Assembly: GCA_900769525.1 (NCBI GenBank)
Contig: CAAGGY010000046.1
Span: forward strand, 1 to 8,363
From: an uncultured Alistipes sp.
GTDB lineage: Bacteria; Bacteroidota; Bacteroidia; Bacteroidales; Rikenellaceae
DNA: 8,363 nt
Direction of reading: 5' to 3'
Within the stretch, counting starts at the first letter, position 1. Each line of letters starts with the position of its first letter. The notes beneath the pieces are model-generated. The model made no database searches and was not told the origin of the DNA. It was given only the letters and a program-made list of their open reading frames with translations. Made by a program: the position numbers and the translations under genes. Below are positions 1 through 5,883 of the stretch, piece by piece.

Positions 1-1757
1 CAACCGTCTTCATTCCAACGGTCGTAATTACAAGAACAGTATTGCATAACTTTTCTTTTCATATCTTCTGGTGTTTCCCAGAGATAGCCTAAAAGCGTGT
101 TATTGTCGTGTGTGCGTTGTTGCTGAGGCTTCGCAACGGCTGTGGCACGTTGTGCCGTGCGCTCGGCCTCCTCCTGCTCTTTCATATACTCACGATACTC
201 GCTATAGTGGCCTACAAAGTCCTTGATGCGGCCATCGCTCTCGAATACAAAGAGGTGGTCGACAGTTTTATCGAGGAAATATCTGTCGTGCGACACGATG
301 ATTAGTGAGCCCTTGAACTCACGGAGGTGCTCCTCAAGGACGTTGAGAGTCATAATGTCGAGGTCGTTCGTTGGCTCATCGAGAATCAGCATATTAGGAT
401 TACGCATCATCACGGTGAGTAGGTATAGGCGTCGCTGCTCACCGCCACTGAGAATTTCAATCTTCTTGTTGAAAGTCTCGGGCGGAAAGAGGAAGCGGGT
501 GAGGAATGTCGTGGCCGATACGGTGTGGCCGTCCGATGCCTTGACCACCTCTGCGATATCTTGAACACACTCAAGCACTGTCTGCCCCTTTTTGAAACTG
601 ATGCCTCGCTGCGAGTAGTAGCCAATGCGAAGTGTTTCGCCAAGTTCAATAGTTCCTGAGTCTGGCTCTAAATTGCCTGATATAAGGTTAAGGAATGTGG
701 TCTTACCCACACCATTACGTCCTACTATACCAATGCGCTCACCTCGTGTGAATTTGTATGAAAAGCCGTCAAGCATTTTCCTCTCGCCAAACTTTAGTGA
801 CACGTTGTCGCAGTCGATGATTTTGCGGCCAAGGCGTGATGTGGCAACGTCTATCTCTACGCTGTCTGTGCGAAGGTTGACCGATGCTCTCTCTTTGAGG
901 TCGTAGAAGGCGTTTATGCGGTAACGAGCTTTGCCCGTGCGTGCCTGAGGTGTGCTGCGTATCCACTCAAGCTCACGGCGAAGGAGGTTGCGAGACTTAT
1001 CAATCTCGGCCTGCATATTTTCGTAGCGCTCCTCACGCTTTTCGAGATACTCTGTATAGTTGCCACGGTAGGTGTAGAGCTTGCCCCTGTCAATCTCCAT
1101 GATTGTGTTGCATACTCGGTCGAGGAAGTAGCGGTCGTGTGTAACCATGAGTAGGGTGCATCGTGAGCGCTGGAGATATCCCTCCAAGTACTCGATAATA
1201 TCGATGTCGAGATGGTTGGTCGGCTCGTCCATGATTAGGAACTCGGCATTTTGTAGCATCATGCAGGCAAGGGCTACACGCTTGGCCTCACCACCCGATA
1301 GCTTGCCCATAGGCTGATCGAGGTGATCAATCTTAAGTGTGGATAGTATCTGCCTGATATTCTGCTCTATACTCCAGCTACCTGAAGCATCCATTGCGGC
1401 AATAGCACGCTCAAGACGTTTGCTGTCACCACTGGCAAGAGCTGACTCATATTCGCTAATTTCGGGCGACAGATTGCCTATCTGATGATACACCTCGTCG
1501 AAGATTGTGCGATTAGGGTCAAAGGTCATATTCTGGTCGAGGAACGCAACTCGAATATCCTTCATGAACTTAACTTCGCCACCACAGTCGGATAGTTCTA
1601 TGCCTGCCAAAATCTTGAGCAGAGAGGATTTGCCCGTGCCGTTTGGTGCGACAAGGGCTATCTTATCACCCTCGTTAATATTGAAGCTGATATCCTTAAA
1701 TAGCGTTCTATCGCCATATGATTTAGATATGTTTTCTACCTGAAGGTAACTTGCCAT
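1..1757 (-). CDS. ABC-F family ATPase, Uup-like, 3' end outside window
   Basis: A soluble protein with two ABC nucleotide-binding domains in one chain and no membrane segments, the layout of ABC-F proteins that act on the ribosome (Uup/EttA group). 585 codons are open to the window edge. Domain 1 has Walker A APNGTGKSS (residues 37-45), signature LSGGE (153-157) and Walker B LIMDEPTNHLD (174-184). The linker carries WIRSTPQAR and RYRINAF (about 265-284), as in Uup-type proteins of Bacteroidota. Domain 2 has GRNGVGKTT (346-354), LSGGE (436-440), LILDEPTNDLD (457-467) and the H-loop SHD with His490. The ATG at 1757 gives the normal MASYLQVENISKSYG opening. It lies 11 bp after the acetyltransferase stop, so it is probably the last or near-last gene of the minus-strand operon. 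The tail after residue 545 is odd (see findings). Whether it aids translation or gives antibiotic resistance cannot be told from sequence; housekeeping Uup is more likely. Confidence 0.93.
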   Translation of the reverse strand, partial: MASYLQVENISKSYGDRTLFKDISFNINEGDKIALVAPNGTGKSSLLKILAGIELSDCGGEVKFMKDIRVAFLDQNMTFDPNRTIFDEVYHQIGNLSPEISEYESALASGDSKRLERAIAAMDASGSWSIEQNIRQILSTLKIDHLDQPMGKLSGGEAKRVALACMMLQNAEFLIMDEPTNHLDIDIIEYLEGYLQRSRCTLLMVTHDRYFLDRVCNTIMEIDRGKLYTYRGNYTEYLEKREERYENMQAEIDKSRNLLRRELEWIRSTPQARTGKARYRINAFYDLKERASVNLRTDSVEIDVATSRLGRKIIDCDNVSLKFGERKMLDGFSYKFTRGERIGIVGRNGVGKTTFLNLISGNLEPDSGTIELGETLRIGYYSQRGISFKKGQTVLECVQDIAEVVKASDGHTVSATTFLTRFLFPPETFNKKIEILSGGEQRRLYLLTVMMRNPNMLILDEPTNDLDIMTLNVLEEHLREFKGSLIIVSHDRYFLDKTVDHLFVFESDGRIKDFVGHYSEYREYMKEQEEAERTAQRATAVAKPQQQRTHDNNTLLGYLWETPEDMKRKVMQYCSCNYDRWNEDG

Positions 1758-1768
1758 AATGTGATGAT

Positions 1769-2281
1769 TTATAGCTTATTGGTTTTGTTTAAGTCAAGTT
1801 CGTATGCGACTCTCTCTCCACTGTCGTAATGTATGATTCCAACACGACGAAACTCCAGTTTTTCGAGCATTGATAGCATGCGTATGTTGCCCCTGTGTGT
1901 GTCGATTCGAAAGGCGTTGAATCCCCTTTTGCGGCTCAGTTCTGCGGCATGCCTCATAAGATCGAGAGCTATGCCCTGGTGACGGTGACTTTGTGCTGTG
2001 CATAGTCGATGGACTACAACGTAGTCGTTGCCGTAGAGCCAGCTATCTGCGATTTGCTGATATGCCTGCTCGCCAGTGAGCACTATTGCTGCATAGCCAA
2101 TAGTCGCATTGTTATTTGTGGCTACATATCCTACTCCCTGAGTGATATCCTCCTCGATTGACTCGGCGGTAGGGTAGCCATCTTGCCATTGATCAATGCC
2201 AAGTTCACGAAGAGCTAACTGCGCACTATGGACGATGTCCATTATCTCGTCTACATCTTGAAGTGTCGCCCTGCGAATCAT
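1769..2281 (-). CDS. GNAT family N-acetyltransferase
   Basis: A 170-residue single-domain GNAT protein, the usual size for the family, which moves an acetyl group from acetyl-CoA to an amine. It opens MIRRATLQDVDEIMDIV, the typical first strand and helix. GIDQWQDGYPT (28-38) is a common N-terminal motif in a GNAT subgroup. Motif A is VHRLCTAQSHRHQGIA (about 90-105), where RHQGIA fits the acetyl-CoA pyrophosphate-binding loop R/Q-x-x-G-x-G/A. It is followed by the helix LDLMRHAAELSRKRG and motif B-like FRIDTHRGNIRMLSMLEKLEF, ending in GVIHY-like GIIHYDSGERVAYELDL. Its ATG shares an ATGA with the permease TGA at 2278-2281, which points to translational coupling. The ABC-F gene follows after 11 bp. 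The substrate cannot be read from sequence: candidates are a small metabolite, a polyamine or a protein N-terminus. Confidence 0.88.
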   Translation of the reverse strand: MIRRATLQDVDEIMDIVHSAQLALRELGIDQWQDGYPTAESIEEDITQGVGYVATNNNATIGYAAIVLTGEQAYQQIADSWLYGNDYVVVHRLCTAQSHRHQGIALDLMRHAAELSRKRGFNAFRIDTHRGNIRMLSMLEKLEFRRVGIIHYDSGERVAYELDLNKTNKL

Positions 2282-3462
2282 TGTTTCTTAGATATTTGGG
2301 CAATTTTACGTCTGATGACCGACATGTTGAATAGCATGATGGCTGTCATTATTATGAAGCCTGCAACTATCGTTAGTGTCATGCCGGTATTTATCTCTCG
2401 CTGTGTAGACTCTGCGAGGTAGTCTATGTATAGAGGGCGCAGGTGAGCTAAAATCCATAGGCTAAGCGCCATGATTGAGACACTTAGTATGATGGTTATT
2501 GCATTGTATGGGGCGGCAACCATCGCTGGCTTGTAGCCAATCTGTACGAGTGTGCGAAGTTTCTCTATATTCTTTTGCAAAAGCAGGTATATGCTTAGTG
2601 TGAGAATAATCAGAGATAAAATGCTGAATAATACTCCAATACCTATAATCACAGCGACGCTTACTTGAAGCAAAAATAGAGCCTTATTGCTCTCTGCAGG
2701 CTTGTCTTCAGCAGCGTAGCCGTGCTCCTTGAAGTAGTTGAGTAGGTTAGGGTCGCTTGGGTTTTCCACCTCAAGGATAAGGCGTGAAAACTCAACCTTC
2801 TCGTCCTTGGCATATCGCTTGTTTGACCACTCGATAAAGTCGTATGGTACGAGGATGGTGTTAAGTCTGTCGGTAAAGCCAACTACTTGACCCTTAAACT
2901 TATCACTATGGTTACCTCCACTTAGCGTTAGCTCGAGCTCAAGATCTTTCATCATGCTCTCAGTTATCTGGGGTAGCTGATCTGAGGTTTGACTAAAGCC
3001 GAAGTTGTATAGGTTTAGATAGTTTCGTGGAATGATGATAGGTACTTTGTGCTTCGCCTTTTGGAATTTCCACTCTTTGCTCCTGACGTCGATAAACTCG
3101 TCGGGTATCGCCTCAAAGAACATATATGTGGCAAATCCTTGGCCGCCAATATTAACTCCGCCATAGACCTTATATTGGGCTGGCGTAAACTTACCTAATC
3201 GGAGGGTAAAATCTTGCTCCTCAAGCTGTTTTATCTCCTCATCTGAGAAGTTGGTTTTACTATTAAGGCGCTTTACAGGCTTAGATATAACAACATAGTC
3301 GTTGCCGATAAGTGCATTGTCGCCCGCTACGAGCGGTTTGAGGTCAGAGTACACCTGGATTCCTCCCAATATTACTACCATGCCAATGAGGTTGGCAACA
3401 AAGAATACTGAGAGTTCAAATATGCTAATGTGCTTTCTTAGAAGCTTCCAGATAAGTCTCAT
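2278..3462 (-). CDS. FtsX/MacB-type ABC transporter permease
   Basis: A 394-residue membrane protein with the topology of type VII ABC (FtsX, LolC/E, MacB) permeases: helix 1 at about 15-36 after a basic N-terminus (MRLIWKLLRKH), a soluble extracytoplasmic domain of about 225 residues, then helices at about 264-295, 319-341 and 362-383 and a basic cytoplasmic tail (RRKIAQISKKQ). The long helix 2 leading into QKNIEKLRTLVQIGY resembles the cytoplasmic coupling region of FtsX proteins, where the ATPase docks. Its start overlaps the ATPase stop by ATGA (3459-3462) and its stop overlaps the acetyltransferase start the same way. Only one permease is encoded, so a homodimer with two ATPase subunits is the simplest assembly. 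Family relatives pull lipoproteins from the inner membrane, drive efflux, or control peptidoglycan hydrolases by mechanotransmission. Which of these applies is unknown. Family assignment rests on topology and context, not on a diagnostic motif. Confidence 0.82.
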   Translation of the reverse strand: MRLIWKLLRKHISIFELSVFFVANLIGMVVILGGIQVYSDLKPLVAGDNALIGNDYVVISKPVKRLNSKTNFSDEEIKQLEEQDFTLRLGKFTPAQYKVYGGVNIGGQGFATYMFFEAIPDEFIDVRSKEWKFQKAKHKVPIIIPRNYLNLYNFGFSQTSDQLPQITESMMKDLELELTLSGGNHSDKFKGQVVGFTDRLNTILVPYDFIEWSNKRYAKDEKVEFSRLILEVENPSDPNLLNYFKEHGYAAEDKPAESNKALFLLQVSVAVIIGIGVLFSILSLIILTLSIYLLLQKNIEKLRTLVQIGYKPAMVAAPYNAITIILSVSIMALSLWILAHLRPLYIDYLAESTQREINTGMTLTIVAGFIIMTAIMLFNMSVIRRKIAQISKKQ

Positions 3463-4103
3463 AGGCTTAGATATTTATCATATTCGATATTCATGTGTTT
3501 GCCAATTGATGTAGCAATGAGTGCAGCGCCCTGGCGTTCAACCTCACAGAGGACAATATCACGCATGATGTCGGAGTTTTTGTCGTCAAGATGCGATATT
3601 GGCTCGTCGAGTAGTAGGAAGTCGAATGGCTGGCAAAGGGCACGTATTAGGGCTACACGCTGCTGCTGGCCATAGGACATGTGGTCGATACGAGTATCTA
3701 TCTTGTCAGCGATGCCTAACTGCTCAAACCAGTTGGTAATCACACGTTTATTGTGAATCTTATGAAGTCTGTGCTTGATGTCGATATTCTCCATTGATGT
3801 GAGCTCGCCAAAGAGTCTAAGGTCCTGAAAGAGGATGCTTATTGATGTTTGACGCACTTCGCACCATCTATTAGTTGAGAATTTGCTGATATCCTGTCCA
3901 TTAAACTCAATTGTTCCACGGTAGTCGCTACGCAGACCATAAATGTAGCTGCATAGTGACGACTTACCTGTGCCTGAGTCGGCCTCAATTAGGTATTTCT
4001 GCCCCTTCTCGAATATGGTCTCGCTATTCCATATATCCGATTTGAGATCTCTGCGGTCGGCAAATATCTCGGGAATCACGTTTATTAGCTTTATGTTGTT
4101 CAC
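3459..4103 (-). CDS. ABC transporter ATP-binding protein with atypical motifs
   Basis: A 214-residue single ABC ATPase, the length of LolD/FtsE-type subunits, partner of the FtsX-like permease immediately downstream. Walker A is ADSGTGKSS (41-49), with Ala in place of the first Gly. The Q-loop is LFQDLRLF with Gln93. The signature is MSYGQQQR (142-149), with Tyr where LSGGQ has Gly. Walker B is FLLLDEPISHLD (162-173) with catalytic Glu167. The H-loop position reads ATSIGKH, so Ser199 stands where the switch His normally is; His203 lies four residues later. The first beta strands are short and the sequence before Walker A is divergent. The start is GTG (complement of CAC at 4101-4103): an in-frame TAA lies at 4116-4118 with no ATG between, so no ATG start is available. 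It begins 21 bp after the lipoprotein stop. It may be an active but divergent ATPase or a weak one. Confidence 0.9.
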   Translation of the reverse strand: MNNIKLINVIPEIFADRRDLKSDIWNSETIFEKGQKYLIEADSGTGKSSLCSYIYGLRSDYRGTIEFNGQDISKFSTNRWCEVRQTSISILFQDLRLFGELTSMENIDIKHRLHKIHNKRVITNWFEQLGIADKIDTRIDHMSYGQQQRVALIRALCQPFDFLLLDEPISHLDDKNSDIMRDIVLCEVERQGAALIATSIGKHMNIEYDKYLSL

Positions 4104-4124
4104 CTTTGTATGGTTTTATTGTTA

Positions 4125-5717
4125 TTATGCTTGCTCGTAAACGGTGTTTATAATCAGCTTTAGTGCATTGCTGTCGGTGTTGTTTAGCATTATTTTCCAC
4201 TCGCTATGAAGCGTGTTGCCATCGCCGTTTATGAGTATGCATAGGCGGTTAATATTGTCAGTTATAAGCTTTATTAACTTGCGAGTGTCATGGTCATGTA
4301 TATTGTTGTAACTATTTGTTAACGCCGCAGTTCCAAAGCTTGATTTAAATAATTTATTGAAGTCAATCATTGCGTATAGGTAGCTACCCAAAATGTCGTT
4401 TGACCACTCCTGATTAGCAACAGATACACTCTTTTCATCTGCCGAGTTGTTGATACCCAGGTAGAATGTCTGCCCCTTTTGGCCAATGTTAATTTTATTG
4501 CCAAAGGCGTTGATGCTATATGTGCCATTCTTTCCCTTTGTGAGAATAGCGTTGCCATATCTCTCAACATTCTGCATTATGTAGTCGTCTTTAACATCGG
4601 CAGCAAAGAGCGCATTTGCAGTGGTGAAGACCAGCTTTTTGCCATCTATGATGTCGTCAATGAGCTTGCCGTTTGCCTCGGATAGCGCTAATAGTAGGTT
4701 GCCATCAATCGAGCTCACTACGCCTAAGGCTATGTTTTTATAGATATTTAGCTCGTTGTTAGCTCCGATGATATCTCCCTCTTCAATCATCGTATTGAAC
4801 ACCATGTCGAGTAGTTCGGCGATGGCTTCACCATTGATTCCTGCATTAAGTAGTGCAATAGGTGATGGCTCTAATAGCTTAATATGTTCGGTGTTACCTC
4901 TCTTTAGTTTAGACAATAGCTCCTCGCTAACACCTTCGCAATCTGCTGACAAGGCAATAGCACCATTTTTAAATTTAAGTCTGATGATTGCGCTCGCCTG
5001 CTCATCAAAATATTGGCTGTATGGCTCGTCGGACTCCATAGTTTGTGTTTCCGCATCCTCGTTTAGCGCAGAGCTCTCCGATGTGAAGTTCTTCGCAAAC
5101 TTGTCGATGTCAATGTATATGGCTGCGTCTTGGTTGCAAAATCTTGACATATCTGCTGGGAGGTAGTCAAGATAGTTGCTGACCTCCTGCTGTGGGTTGA
5201 TACTATTATCGTTAGTTTGTTTGTAGCTGATTATTAGACGCTTAGTGTCGTAGCCTACGGCTGTGTTAGCGTCTAAACTGATTATGCGCTTTTCGCCCTT
5301 GATGGAAAGTTCTGTATTATCGAAGTCGTCGCTAAAGCTTTTGAGCGTGGCATCGAGCTTGGCTGCATCACTAACCTCTAATGCTATGTGCATATCCTGT
5401 GCAACCAAATCTATATCACACTCTTTTATAGCTATGTATGCTGGTTTATCTATTGCAATTCCTGAAGTATCAGGGCTGTGTAGAATAGCAGTGATTACCT
5501 CGGCTTTTGCCTTGTCTTGCTCTGCGATGCTATTGCAGATGGCGTTTAGGTTGAGACTGCCGATATCAGCCTTGCTATGTAATTGGCCTATGTTTGCGTA
5601 TGCAACGATTGTGGCATCGTTCCATATAGGCTCACATTCAGCCTCACGCTTGCTACACGCCAAAATGAGCGTTGTAGTAACTATAAGGAGTAGTATTTTA
5701 TTAATTAGTCTATTCAT
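4125..5717 (-). CDS. Envelope lipoprotein, DUF4836-like
   Basis: A 530-residue predicted lipoprotein. A basic start (MNRLINK), a hydrophobic segment and a lipobox LILAC with Cys21 as the lipidation site give a type II signal peptide; no other membrane helix is evident. The mature part opens with EPIWNDATIVAYANIGQL, then repeated units of the kind 'hydrophobic strand, then a named-helix phrase' such as DAAIYIDIDKFAKNF (about 200-215) and GSYLYAMIDFNKLFKSSFG in the last quarter. This pattern of 'protein of n00 residues that scores its own inner helices' recalls the Bacteroidota DUF4836 lipoproteins, whose function is unknown; the match is from memory and tentative. It is the first gene of the leftward operon, with a TAnnTTTG box 30 bp upstream. 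It could be the substrate, the periplasmic regulator or the outer-membrane partner of the ABC module behind it. No catalytic motif was recognised. Confidence 0.85.
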   Translation of the reverse strand: MNRLINKILLLIVTTTLILACSKREAECEPIWNDATIVAYANIGQLHSKADIGSLNLNAICNSIAEQDKAKAEVITAILHSPDTSGIAIDKPAYIAIKECDIDLVAQDMHIALEVSDAAKLDATLKSFSDDFDNTELSIKGEKRIISLDANTAVGYDTKRLIISYKQTNDNSINPQQEVSNYLDYLPADMSRFCNQDAAIYIDIDKFAKNFTSESSALNEDAETQTMESDEPYSQYFDEQASAIIRLKFKNGAIALSADCEGVSEELLSKLKRGNTEHIKLLEPSPIALLNAGINGEAIAELLDMVFNTMIEEGDIIGANNELNIYKNIALGVVSSIDGNLLLALSEANGKLIDDIIDGKKLVFTTANALFAADVKDDYIMQNVERYGNAILTKGKNGTYSINAFGNKINIGQKGQTFYLGINNSADEKSVSVANQEWSNDILGSYLYAMIDFNKLFKSSFGTAALTNSYNNIHDHDTRKLIKLITDNINRLCILINGDGNTLHSEWKIMLNNTDSNALKLIINTVYEQA

Positions 5718-5746
5718 AACTCACGTTTTGTTAATGTATAACTCCA

Positions 5747-5754
5747 CAAATGTA
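5747..5754 (-). promoter_or_regulatory. Predicted -7 box of the leftward operon
   Basis: Read on the minus strand the bases are TACATTTG, an exact fit to the Bacteroidota -7 consensus TAnnTTTG. The box ends 30 bases before the lipoprotein ATG, which would leave a leader of roughly 20-25 bases. A TTTG lies 12 bases upstream (5767-5770), closer than the roughly 17-21 bases expected for a -33 element, so that element is not called as a -33 box. Confidence 0.5.
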
Positions 5755-5770
5755 CTAATTATTTTTCAAA
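5747..5770 (-). repeat. 24-bp inverted element, copy 1
   Basis: On the minus strand this stretch starts TTTGAAAAA and ends GTACATTTG. Aligned without gaps with 5823-5846 on the plus strand, 19 of 24 positions agree: the first nine, the last five and most of the middle. The two copies point outward towards the two divergent operons, 52 bases apart. The outer end of each copy is a TAnATTTG promoter box. The copies may be two related promoters or two operator half-units for one regulator. Confidence 0.55.
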
Positions 5771-5822
5771 ATTAGCCATCTTTTATTTTAATTAATCGAG
5801 TAAGTAGTGATACGTACTAAAG

Positions 5823-5846
5823 TTTGAAAAAATATGTGTATATTTG
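5823..5846 (+). repeat. 24-bp inverted element, copy 2
   Basis: The plus-strand partner of the element at 5747-5770, starting TTTGAAAAA and ending GTATATTTG. The mismatches to copy 1 are at positions 10, 11, 14, 15 and 19 of the 24. The inner TTTG and the outer TAnATTTG are separated by exactly 12 bases in both copies. Confidence 0.55.
5839..5846 (+). promoter_or_regulatory. Predicted -7 box of the rightward operon
   Basis: TATATTTG matches the Bacteroidota -7 consensus TAnnTTTG exactly. Transcription would start at about 5852-5854, about 30 bases before the ATG at 5884. This makes the longer in-frame starts at 5824 and 5848 unlikely, since they would lie before or at the transcript's beginning. 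Confidence 0.5.
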
Positions 5847-5883
5847 CATGATAAATAGATATGAAGGTAAACTAAACTTAAAT

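Larger units (their letters stand above)
5718..5883. promoter_or_regulatory. Divergent intergenic control region
   Basis: About 166 AT-rich bases between the lipoprotein start and the preferred cysteate synthase start. It holds both predicted -7 boxes, both copies of the 24-bp inverted element, a palindrome TTAATTAA (5788-5795) and the hexamer TACGTA (5811-5816). No hairpin plus T-run terminator, riboswitch-like fold or small ORF was recognised here. Both operons appear to be driven from this region, so co-regulation is possible. Confidence 0.6.

Noticed and set aside
223..906. Plus-strand open frames opposite the ABC-F gene
   Set aside because: The minus strand encodes both complete sets of ABC motifs in the same interval; the plus-strand frames are Arg/Ser-rich shadows.
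4756..5166. Open frame of 136 codons on the plus strand
   Set aside because: Antisense shadow of the lipoprotein gene; Ser/Leu-rich composition follows from the codons of the opposite strand.
5263..5775. Open frame of 170 codons on the plus strand opposite the lipoprotein
   Set aside because: It lies entirely antisense to the lipoprotein signal peptide and N-terminal region, extends into the control region, and has low-complexity Ser/Leu-rich content with no recognisable domain.
5767..5826. Standard -33 TTTG elements for the two promoters
   Set aside because: The nearest TTTG in each direction is only 12 bases from the -7 box, shorter than the usual spacing, so they are reported as part of the 24-bp repeat and not as -33 boxes.
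5824..5883. A 20-codon N-terminal extension of cysteate synthase from the ATG-like start at 5824
   Set aside because: The stretch overlaps the predicted -7 box and is AT-rich with no family similarity; the protein aligns naturally from MENFKPTKYTLNC at 5884. The codon at 5824 is also TTG rather than ATG.
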